Below, piece after piece: positions 1 through 7,165 of a DNA stretch of 36,895 nucleotides. Position 1 is the first letter of the stretch. Every line of letters starts with the position of its first letter. The notes under the pieces are model-generated. The model had not been told where the DNA came from, ran no database searches, and saw only the letters and a list, made by a program, of their open reading frames with translations. The DNA comes from an uncultured Collinsella sp. (GTDB taxonomy: Bacteria; Actinomycetota; Coriobacteriia; Coriobacteriales; Coriobacteriaceae), in the NCBI GenBank assembly GCA_900755005.1, contig CAAEEX010000106.1, positions 1-36,895 on the forward strand, written 5' to 3'. The position numbers were made by a program, and so were the translations under genes.

Positions 1-1344
1 GCCGGCCCGGCAACCGCGTTCTTCCTGACGCGCGCCGGCGTGCCCGTCACCATCTTCGAGGCCCGCGACTCTCTCGGCGGCGTGGTCCGTCACGTGATCC
101 CCGAGTTCCGTATCGCGAGCGACGATATCTCCCACGATGCCGAGCTCTGCCTGGCCTTTGGCGCCAAGGTGCAGCTCAACGCTCGCGTTGATTCCATCGA
201 CGAACTCAAGGCTCAGGGCTTTACTGACGTGGTCGTGGCCACCGGTGCCTGGATGCCCGGCTCTGCGGGCTTGGGCGAGGGTGCCGAGCTCGATGTGCTG
301 GAGTTCCTCGAGGCCGCCAAGAAGGGCGAGAAACTCGAGCTGGGCGAGGACGTCGTGGTCATTGGCGCCGGCAACACCGCCATGGACGCGGCCCGCGTGG
401 CCAAGCGCCTGGCCGGCGTGAAGAACGTGCGCCTGGTGTATCGCCGCACCAAGAAGCAGATGCCCGCTGACGAGGAAGAGCTTGATCTTGCTCTTGCCGA
501 CGGCGTTGAGTTCTGCGAGCTGCTGGCGCCCAAGGCGCTCAACGGTGCCGTGCTGACCTGCGACGTCATGGAGCTTGGCGAGCCGGATGCAAGCGGCCGT
601 CGCAGCCCCGTCGCCACGGGCGAGACCGTCGAGCTTTCCGCCACCACGGTGATCTGCGCCGTGGGCGAGGGCATCGATGCCAGCCTGTACGATGCCGCGG
701 GCGTCGAGCACGACCGTCGCGGCCGCCTTGCCGCCACCTCTACCGGCGTCGAGGGCGTCTGGGCTGCGGGCGACTGCCGCCGCGGTCCTGCCACCGTGGT
801 CGAGGCTATCGCCGACGCCGCCGAGGTCGCCCGTGCCATCGCCGGCGTGGACTTTAACAAGTACGTCGACTGCAACGAGCAGGCCGGTCGCGAGGACACT
901 TGCTACGAGCGCAAGGGGTCGCTGTGCCGCGACAAGCGCAACTGCACCAAGACTCGCTGCCTGGGCTGCGGCTCGGTGTGCGAGGTCTGCTGCGATGTGT
1001 GCCCCAACCGTGCCAACGTGGCAATTAAGGTGCCGGGCCTGGCCAAGCATCAGGTCGTCCATGTCGACGGCATGTGCAACGAGTGCGGCAACTGCGCCGT
1101 GTTCTGCCCCTACCAGGAGGGTCGTCCCTACAAGGACAAGCTCACCCTGTTCTGGAGCGAGCAGGACATGGAGAACTCCGAGAACGAGGGCTTCCTGGCT
1201 GTGGACGCGGACCACTTTAAGGTCCGCGTCGCCGGCACGGTCCGCACCGTCTCGGTCGATGCCGTCAACACTGGCCTTCCCGAGGCCGTCCGCCTGACCA
1301 TCAGGGCCGTGCGCGACAACTATTCGTATCTCCTTAAGAAATAA
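1..1344 (+). CDS. ygfK: YgfK-like FAD/Fe-S oxidoreductase, 3' part (5' end outside window)
   Basis: The reading frame is open from base 1, so only the C-terminal 447 residues are present; E. coli YgfK is about 1000 residues. The first codons give the end of an FAD-binding Rossmann motif (AGPATAFFLTRAG). A second nucleotide-binding fold follows (VVVIGAGNTAMDAARVAKR, about residues 118-136), then the FAD-closing motif WAAGDCRRGPATVVEAI. This is the layout of glutamate synthase small-subunit-type NAD(P)H oxidoreductases. The tail is cysteine-rich, with CLGCGSVCEVCCDVCP and CNECGNCAVFCP fitting two 4Fe-4S clusters. The ferredoxin and xanthine dehydrogenase genes follow within 12 bases each, suggesting one operon. 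In anaerobic purine-degrading clusters YgfK is a required redox enzyme; action on urate or another purine intermediate is inference here. The family call is firm, the substrate is not. Confidence 0.88.
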   Translation, partial: AGPATAFFLTRAGVPVTIFEARDSLGGVVRHVIPEFRIASDDISHDAELCLAFGAKVQLNARVDSIDELKAQGFTDVVVATGAWMPGSAGLGEGAELDVLEFLEAAKKGEKLELGEDVVVIGAGNTAMDAARVAKRLAGVKNVRLVYRRTKKQMPADEEELDLALADGVEFCELLAPKALNGAVLTCDVMELGEPDASGRRSPVATGETVELSATTVICAVGEGIDASLYDAAGVEHDRRGRLAATSTGVEGVWAAGDCRRGPATVVEAIADAAEVARAIAGVDFNKYVDCNEQAGREDTCYERKGSLCRDKRNCTKTRCLGCGSVCEVCCDVCPNRANVAIKVPGLAKHQVVHVDGMCNECGNCAVFCPYQEGRPYKDKLTLFWSEQDMENSENEGFLAVDADHFKVRVAGTVRTVSVDAVNTGLPEAVRLTIRAVRDNYSYLLKK

Positions 1345-1355
1345 GCGAGTCTGTT

Positions 1356-1835
1356 ATGGCCAAATCCATTCAACATAACGTGGCCTACGTTGCCTGCGGA
1401 AGCGGCTGTGCTTCCGCAGGCGGCGACGCCCGCTGCAGCGAAGGCTGCATTGGCTGTGGCGCCTGCGTCACGGCCTGCCCCCACGGTGCCATCGAGCTGG
1501 TCGATGGCATCGCCCGCGTGGACCGCTCCAAGTGCACGGGCTGCGGCCTGTGCGGTATGGCGTGCCCGCAGCGCGTGATTGCCTTCGTCCCCGGCTACCA
1601 GAACATCCTGGTGCGCTGCAACAACACCGATAAGGGCGCCATTGCCCGCAAGATCTGCGATACCAGCTGCATCGGTTGCGGCATGTGCGCCAAAAAGTGC
1701 CCCGCCGGCGCTATCCGTATCGAGGACAACTGCGCCCACATCGACGGCGCGGACTGCCTGTCGTGCGGCATGTGCGCCGTCGTCTGCCCGCATGGCGCCA
1801 TCCACGACCGCACCGGCATCGCCGCCGGCGTGTAG
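1356..1835 (+). CDS. Polyferredoxin-like protein with four 4Fe-4S motifs
   Basis: This 159-residue protein has four CxxCxxCxxxCP-type motifs, at about residues 31-42, 60-71, 105-116 and 134-145, giving capacity for four 4Fe-4S clusters. The C-terminal half resembles the ferredoxin part of RnfB-like electron carriers. Additional cysteines at 14, 18, 27, 88, 101 and 126 lie outside the canonical motifs. There is no signal peptide or membrane segment, so it should be cytoplasmic. It lies 11 bases after ygfK and 12 bases before the hydroxylase gene, which argues that it passes electrons between those two enzymes or to the central ferredoxin pool. The partner assignment is inference from position. 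ATG 1356 is the first plausible start after the ygfK stop. Confidence 0.88.
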   Translation: MAKSIQHNVAYVACGSGCASAGGDARCSEGCIGCGACVTACPHGAIELVDGIARVDRSKCTGCGLCGMACPQRVIAFVPGYQNILVRCNNTDKGAIARKICDTSCIGCGMCAKKCPAGAIRIEDNCAHIDGADCLSCGMCAVVCPHGAIHDRTGIAAGV

Positions 1836-1847
1836 AAGGGAATCGCC

Positions 1848-4625
1848 ATGGCACAGGAATTCACTTTTACCGTTAACGGCGTGGAGCGCACGACGACCCA
1901 AAACAAACCGTTGCTGCGCTACCTGCGCGACGACCTGCATATCCATTCCGCCAAGGACGGCTGCTCCGAGGGCGCGTGCGGTACCTGCACCATCCACGTG
2001 GACGGTGCGGCCGTCAAGGCGTGCGTGCTGACCACCGCGCTTGCCGCCGGTCGCAACATCGTGACCGTCGAGGGCCTGCCCGAGGACGTGCGCGAGGCCT
2101 TTGTGTACGCCTTTGGCGCCGTGGGCGCCGTGCAGTGCGGCTTTTGCATCCCCGGCATGGTCATGGCAGGTGCGGCGCTCATCGCCGAGGATCCCGAGCC
2201 CACCGAGGAGCAGATCAAGTACGCCATCCGCGGCAACGTCTGCCGTTGCACCGGCTACAAAAAGATTATCGAGGGCATTGCGCTGGCCGCTGCGGTGCTC
2301 CGCGGCGAAAAGCAGATCGACGAGGACTTGGAGCGCGGCGACGACTACGGCGTGGGCAAGCGCGCCTTCCGCATCGACGTGCGCAAGAAGGTGCTCGGCG
2401 AGGGCAAATATCCCGACGACATCGACGAGCTCGATCGGCCGGGTCTGACCTACGCCAGCGCCGTGCGCTCCAAGTATCCGCGCGCCCGCGTGCTCTCCAT
2501 CGATACCTCCAAGGCCGAGGCCCTGCCCGGTGTGGTGGGCATCCTGCGCGCCGAGGACGTGCCGGTCAACCAGGTCGGCCACCTTATCCAGGACTGGGAC
2601 GTCATGATTGCCCAGGGCGATATCACCCGCTGCGTGGGCGACGCCATCGTTTTGGTAGTCGCCGAGGACGAGGCGACGCTCGAGAAGGCCAAGAAGCTCG
2701 TAAAGATTGATTACGAGCCGCTGGAGCCTGCGCGTAACATTGTCGAGGCCAGGGCTGCCGACGCCCCGCGCCTGCACGACAGCTTCTTTGCCTTTGGCAA
2801 CACGGTGGAGCTCAAGGACAACGTGTGCCAGAGCCGCCACGTGACGCGCGGCGACGCCGCCAAGGCGTTGGCGGAGAGCGCGTTTACTGTGACGCAGCGC
2901 TTTACCACGCCCTTTACCGAGCATGCCTTCCTGGAGCCCGAGTGCGCCGTCGCCTTCCCGTATAAGAACGGCGTCAAGGTGCAGTCGACCGATCAAGGTG
3001 CCTACGATACGCGCAAAGAATGCGCCCACATGTTTGGCTGGGACAACGAGCCCGAGCGCGTGGTCGTCGAGACCATGCTCGTGGGCGGCGGCTTTGGCGG
3101 TAAGGAAGACGTGTCCATCCAGCACCTGGCCGCGCTCGCCGCATATAAGTTCCAGCGTCCTGTGAAGTGCAAGCTCACACGGGCCGAGTCGCTCGCGTTC
3201 CATCCCAAGCGCCACGCCATGGACGGCACCTTTACGCTGGGCTGCGATGCCGAGGGCAACTTTACCGGCCTGGACTGCGAGATCAACTTTGATACCGGAG
3301 CCTACGCATCGCTGTGCGGCCCGGTGCTCGAGCGCGCCTGCACGCATGCCGTCGGCCCCTACAAGTACCAGAACACCGACATTCGCGGTTTTGGCTACTA
3401 CACCAACAACCCGCCCGCCGGTGCGTACCGAGGCTTTGGCGTTTGCCAGTCCGAGTTTGCGCTCGAGAGCCTGATCGACCTGCTGGCCGAGAAGGTCGGC
3501 CTGGATCCGTGGGAGATTCGTTACCGTAACGCCATCGAGCCGGGCGAGGTTCTGCCCAACGGCCAGATTGCCGATTGCTCCACGGCGCTTAAAGAGACGC
3601 TGCTCGAGGTCAAGGATGCCTACTACGCGCATCCCGGACACGCCGGTATCGCCTGCGCCATGAAGAACGCCGGCGTGGGCGTGGGCCTGCCCGATGCCGG
3701 CCGCTGCAAGATCCGCATCGAGGATGGCGTGGCCGTGGTCTACGCCGCCACGTCCGACATCGGCCAAGGCTGCAACACCGTCTTTTTGCAGGACGTTGCC
3801 GAGGCATGCGGTCTGCCGCTGAGCTGCATTGCTAACGGCGAGTGCTCCACCGAGAACGCTCCCGACTCCGGCACCACGTCTGGCTCGCGTCAGACGGTCG
3901 TGACCGGCGAGGCCGTGCGCGGTGCCGCCTTCCTGCTGCGCGATGCCATGCTTGACATCGAGGCCGGCAAGCATGCACCCGATGCTCCGGTGAGCGCCCA
4001 TGGTGATGGCGTCAAGATCGAGTACGACGACGGTCGCGCCTATCAGCTGCACACACAGGAACTCGTCGCCGGCCAGGGTATGCATCCTCAAGATCCCGCT
4101 GCCGCCATCAAGGCGCTCGAGGGCTGCGAGTTTGGGTACGTGTACCTGGAGCCGACCGACAAGCTGGGCGCCGACGTTCCCAACCCCAAGAGCCACATCT
4201 GCTACGGTTTTGCCACGCATGTGGTCATTCTGGATGATGACGGCCGCGTGAGCGAGGTCTATGCCGCACACGATTCCGGCAAGGTGGTCAACCCCATCTC
4301 CATCCAGGGTCAGATCGAAGGCGGCGTGCTCATGGGTATGGGCTATGCGCTTACCGAGGACTGGCCGCTCAAGGACTGCGTGCCCCAGGCCAGGTACGGC
4401 ACGCTCGGGTTGTTCCGTGCGCCCGAGATTCCGGATATCCACGCCATCTACGTGGAGAAGGACGAGCTGCTGCCCGTGGCATACGGCGGCAAGGGTATCG
4501 GCGAGATCGCCACGATTCCCACGGCGCCCGCCGTGCAGAATGCCTACCGCGCGTTTGACGGCAAGCTGCGCCCGGATCTGCCCATGGTGGATACGCCGTA
4601 CGGCCGCGCCCGTCATCGCGGCTAG
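1848..4625 (+). CDS. xdhD: Selenium-dependent xanthine dehydrogenase-type molybdenum hydroxylase, fused Fe-S and Mo domains
   Basis: The 925-residue protein joins two domains that are separate subunits in many xanthine dehydrogenases. Residues 1-80 form a plant-type 2Fe-2S domain (C39, C44, C47, C59). Residues 81-160 form the second 2Fe-2S domain (C97, C100, C132, C134 in CRCTGY). The molybdopterin domain follows, with VGGGFGGKED, GAYRGFGVCQ and DIGQGCNTVF motifs. GKGIGE places the catalytic glutamate at E886. There is no FAD domain, and no FAD subunit gene is in the window. The architecture and length match the E. coli XdhD/selenium-dependent XDH family. In that family selenium is a labile cofactor ligand, not selenocysteine, and no in-frame TGA is present here. 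Neighbouring yqeB, yqeC and xdhC support the selenium-dependent class. Xanthine or hypoxanthine hydroxylation is the likely reaction; exact substrate is unproven. Confidence 0.9.
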   Translation: MAQEFTFTVNGVERTTTQNKPLLRYLRDDLHIHSAKDGCSEGACGTCTIHVDGAAVKACVLTTALAAGRNIVTVEGLPEDVREAFVYAFGAVGAVQCGFCIPGMVMAGAALIAEDPEPTEEQIKYAIRGNVCRCTGYKKIIEGIALAAAVLRGEKQIDEDLERGDDYGVGKRAFRIDVRKKVLGEGKYPDDIDELDRPGLTYASAVRSKYPRARVLSIDTSKAEALPGVVGILRAEDVPVNQVGHLIQDWDVMIAQGDITRCVGDAIVLVVAEDEATLEKAKKLVKIDYEPLEPARNIVEARAADAPRLHDSFFAFGNTVELKDNVCQSRHVTRGDAAKALAESAFTVTQRFTTPFTEHAFLEPECAVAFPYKNGVKVQSTDQGAYDTRKECAHMFGWDNEPERVVVETMLVGGGFGGKEDVSIQHLAALAAYKFQRPVKCKLTRAESLAFHPKRHAMDGTFTLGCDAEGNFTGLDCEINFDTGAYASLCGPVLERACTHAVGPYKYQNTDIRGFGYYTNNPPAGAYRGFGVCQSEFALESLIDLLAEKVGLDPWEIRYRNAIEPGEVLPNGQIADCSTALKETLLEVKDAYYAHPGHAGIACAMKNAGVGVGLPDAGRCKIRIEDGVAVVYAATSDIGQGCNTVFLQDVAEACGLPLSCIANGECSTENAPDSGTTSGSRQTVVTGEAVRGAAFLLRDAMLDIEAGKHAPDAPVSAHGDGVKIEYDDGRAYQLHTQELVAGQGMHPQDPAAAIKALEGCEFGYVYLEPTDKLGADVPNPKSHICYGFATHVVILDDDGRVSEVYAAHDSGKVVNPISIQGQIEGGVLMGMGYALTEDWPLKDCVPQARYGTLGLFRAPEIPDIHAIYVEKDELLPVAYGGKGIGEIATIPTAPAVQNAYRAFDGKLRPDLPMVDTPYGRARHRG

Positions 4626-4693
4626 GGTAGAGCACGGACGGCATTGCTGACAGACCGCCTGCGCTCAACTTCAACTGCATACGCTGTGCCTTT

Positions 4694-4728
4694 GGCCCCG
4701 GCTTCCGTGCGAGCCGGGGCCTTTTGTT
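4694..4728 (+). terminator. Rho-independent terminator after the hydroxylase gene
   Basis: A perfect 10-bp stem (GGCCCCGGCT at 4694-4703 with its complement at 4712-4721) encloses an 8-base loop and is followed by TTTTGTTT. It lies 69 bases after the hydroxylase stop and should end the ygfK-ferredoxin-hydroxylase transcript. Confidence 0.88.
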
Positions 4729-4750
4729 TGCCGAGCGAGGGCTGCCGATC

Positions 4751-4858
4751 GGAAAGCGCATCCCACAATTCGACTTTAGAACGGGACGCGCTTTCCCAAC
4801 GGGGCCCCAAGCGGAAACTGCATCCCGGAATCTGGCTCCAAAACGGGATGCACTTTCC
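4751..4858. repeat. Palindromic repeat array A (two units)
   Basis: Two units of a palindromic repeat occupy much of the 380-base gap before the exporter gene. Unit 1 has arms at 4751-4764 (GGAAAGCGCATCCC) and 4783-4796. Unit 2 has arms at 4813-4826 and 4845-4858. Each unit is a 14-base arm, an 18-base centre and a 14-base complementary arm; units start 62 bases apart. The same family forms longer arrays near 9.7-10.2 kb and 11.5-11.9 kb. Confidence 0.9.
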
Positions 4859-4931
4859 GAACTGCTTCTGCAGCGGCTGTTTTGGCTCCGGGACCGCGTC
4901 AATCGCATATCTTTATGGCGCCTTTATCCTA

Positions 4932-4966
4932 CACATGTTGTATAACTATCAAATGTGGAATATAAC
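4932..4966 (+). promoter_or_regulatory. Probable promoter with overlapping palindrome for the exporter gene
   Basis: TTGTAT (4938-4943) and TATAAC (4961-4966) are separated by exactly 17 bases, about 40 bases before the exporter start. An imperfect inverted repeat, CACATGTTG...CAAATGTG (4932-4957), covers the -35 element and spacer. That is a common position for a repressor operator, but no regulator gene adjoins it. The promoter is a pattern-based call. Confidence 0.45.
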
Positions 4967-5006
4967 AAAGAACAAAACATAGGCTGAGCGTTATGGAGGA
5001 TTGAGG

Positions 5007-7133
5007 TTGAAAGAGAAGCTATTTCGATGGGTCGTGAAGCACCGCAAACCTATCATCGCGTTCTATGCGGTGGCAGCACTGGTATGCCTGTTCCTGCGCC
5101 AGTTTGTAGGCGTTAACTACGACATTACGAGCTATCTGCCCGACGAAGCGGCGTCGACCGTCGCTCTGAATACCATGGGTGATGAGTTTGAGGGCGACAT
5201 TCCCAACTGTCGCGTTATGGTGCCCAATGTCTCGATCGCTCAGGCGCTCAAATACAAGGACAAAATCAAAAAGGTCGACGGCGTCGAGGAGGTCCTATGG
5301 CTTGACGACGCGGCAGATATCGATCAGCCGCTTGCCACGCAAGACAAAGACACCGTTGAGACCTATTACAAAAAGAACAACGCCCTGTTTACGGTGACGG
5401 TTAATTCCGAAAAGGAGATCGAGGCAACCGACGCTATCCGAGATATCGTGGGCGACGAGGGCGCCATTACGGGCTCGGCCATGTCTAACGCGCTCGCCAC
5501 CACATCGACCGAGCAGCAGATCAGCATTATCACGGTCGCTGTCATAGCGATTATCTTCGTGATTCTGGTCATCACGACTACCAGCTGGGCCGAACCCATC
5601 CTGGTACTGCTGGGCCTGGGCGTCTCGGTGTTTATCAACTGGGGCACCAACCTCATCTTTGGCGAGATTAGCTTTGTCACCAACTCTGCGGGCTCCATTT
5701 TGCAGGTTGCCATCGCGCTGGACTTCTCGGTCTTTTTGCTGCACCGCTTTAACGAGGAGCGTGGCCGCCACGGCAGCGTTGCCGAAGACATGGTGCAGTC
5801 GTGCTGCCTGTCCTCGGTCGCCGTGTTTTCGAGCGGTTGCACGGTCTGCATCGGCTTTATCGCGCTTGCCGCCATGCAGTTTAAGATCGGCCCCGACCTT
5901 GGTCTTGCCCTTGCAAAGGGTATCGCCATCAGCCTGGTATCGGTCTTTACCTTTGTTCCTTCGATGTTCGTTCAGTTCGATGGCTTTGTGCAAAAATCGC
6001 AGCACAGGCCCTTTGTCCCGCCGCTGGGTAAGTTCGCCCGTCTGGTGCTCAAGGTCTGTATCCCCGCTGCCGTCGTGATCCTCGCCGTGGTTTACCCTGC
6101 GCGTGTGGCATCGACCTCCAGCGATATCACGTACTACTACGGCACTTCGCACATTTTTGGTTCGGATACGCGGCTTGGTCAGGATATGGACAAGGTCAAG
6201 GAGGTCTTTGGCAACTCCGATACCTACGTTGTGCTCGTTCCCCGTGGAGAGGTGAGCGAGGAGCAGGCACTCTCCAATGAGCTCAAGGCGCTCCCCGAGG
6301 TCAAGTCCATCCAGAGCTATGTTGACGTTGCGAGTCCCTATATCCCCACGGGCATGGCCGAAAAGGACACGCTCGATCTGGTGGAGGGAGAGCACTACAG
6401 CCGTTTGGTGCTCACGGTTACCGCGCCCTACGAGGGTCCGAGTACATTTAAGCTTGTCAAGAAGATTCGTTGTATCGCGGACAAACATTATCCGGGTAAG
6501 GCAATGCTCGCCGGCGAGGGCGTGAGCACCACCGACCTTAAGGACACCATCACCGTCGATAAGGGCAAGGTCGACCTCATCGCCGTCGTGGCCGTGTTCG
6601 CGGTCTTGCTGCTGGCCACCAAGTCGCTGAGCCTGCCGATCATCTTGGTGCTCGTGATTGAGACCTCGATCTGGATCAACTTTGCTGCACCGCTCTACAC
6701 CGGTATGCACGAGTTCTTCCTCGCCTACTTAATTGTGAGCTCCATCCAGCTGGGCGTTGCCGTCGACTACGGCATCCTGATTGCTGACCGCTATCGTGAG
6801 GACCGCGTGACCATGCATAAGCGCGAAGCGCTACTCGAGACCATGGAAGCTTGCACGATTCCTGTTTTGACCTCTGGATCGGTTCTGCTGATCAGTGGCT
6901 TCCTGATCCATGCGATCTCGAGCCACGGCGTGCTCAAGCAGATCGGCTGGTTCCTGGGCGTCGGCGTGAGCATCTCCCTAGTCGCCGTACTCTTTGCGCT
7001 GCCGGGTTTCCTGTATGTGCTCGATGGCCTCATCGGCAAGACCACGCTCAAAGCTCATTTTTTGCCCAAGGATGCCCAGGATCCGGTTTCGGATACCACC
7101 GAGGCATCGGCTGCGGACGGCTCCGCTCAGTAA
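5007..7133 (+). CDS. MMPL/RND-superfamily membrane exporter
   Basis: The 708-residue protein has the two-fold RND/MMPL layout. An N-terminal membrane helix (about residues 15-35) is followed by a large extracytoplasmic loop and a membrane bundle, and the pattern is then repeated. The paired motifs ALDFSVFLLHRFNEER (D239) and AVDYGILIADRYRED (D587) match the proton-relay DF/DY helices of MMPL transporters. Two TTG codons are possible starts. TTG 5007 is preferred over 5001 because GGAGGA at 4995-5000 lies 6 bases before it but abuts 5001. The next gene encodes an exported repeat protein 32 bases downstream, a pairing often seen for MMPL genes in Actinobacteria and Firmicutes. The substrate (lipid, peptide or drug) cannot be told from sequence. 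Confidence 0.88.
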   Translation: MKEKLFRWVVKHRKPIIAFYAVAALVCLFLRQFVGVNYDITSYLPDEAASTVALNTMGDEFEGDIPNCRVMVPNVSIAQALKYKDKIKKVDGVEEVLWLDDAADIDQPLATQDKDTVETYYKKNNALFTVTVNSEKEIEATDAIRDIVGDEGAITGSAMSNALATTSTEQQISIITVAVIAIIFVILVITTTSWAEPILVLLGLGVSVFINWGTNLIFGEISFVTNSAGSILQVAIALDFSVFLLHRFNEERGRHGSVAEDMVQSCCLSSVAVFSSGCTVCIGFIALAAMQFKIGPDLGLALAKGIAISLVSVFTFVPSMFVQFDGFVQKSQHRPFVPPLGKFARLVLKVCIPAAVVILAVVYPARVASTSSDITYYYGTSHIFGSDTRLGQDMDKVKEVFGNSDTYVVLVPRGEVSEEQALSNELKALPEVKSIQSYVDVASPYIPTGMAEKDTLDLVEGEHYSRLVLTVTAPYEGPSTFKLVKKIRCIADKHYPGKAMLAGEGVSTTDLKDTITVDKGKVDLIAVVAVFAVLLLATKSLSLPIILVLVIETSIWINFAAPLYTGMHEFFLAYLIVSSIQLGVAVDYGILIADRYREDRVTMHKREALLETMEACTIPVLTSGSVLLISGFLIHAISSHGVLKQIGWFLGVGVSISLVAVLFALPGFLYVLDGLIGKTTLKAHFLPKDAQDPVSDTTEASAADGSAQ

Positions 7134-7165
7134 CGTTTTACAAAGCAGTTGGAAGGAATACCGCA

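Noticed and set aside
1320..4616. 1098-residue open frame on the minus strand opposite the hydroxylase gene
   Set aside because: Codon-bias shadow in GC-rich DNA; the plus strand has full 2Fe-2S and molybdopterin motifs, while the minus product is His/Ala/Gly-rich without recognisable domains.
1848..4625. Selenocysteine codon or SECIS in the hydroxylase
   Set aside because: No in-frame TGA is found; in this enzyme class selenium is a cofactor ligand, consistent with yqeB/yqeC.
6851..7165. N-terminal extension of the YhgE-like protein by 105 residues
   Set aside because: It lies entirely over the end of the exporter gene in another frame; the signal peptide and ribosome site place the start at 7166.
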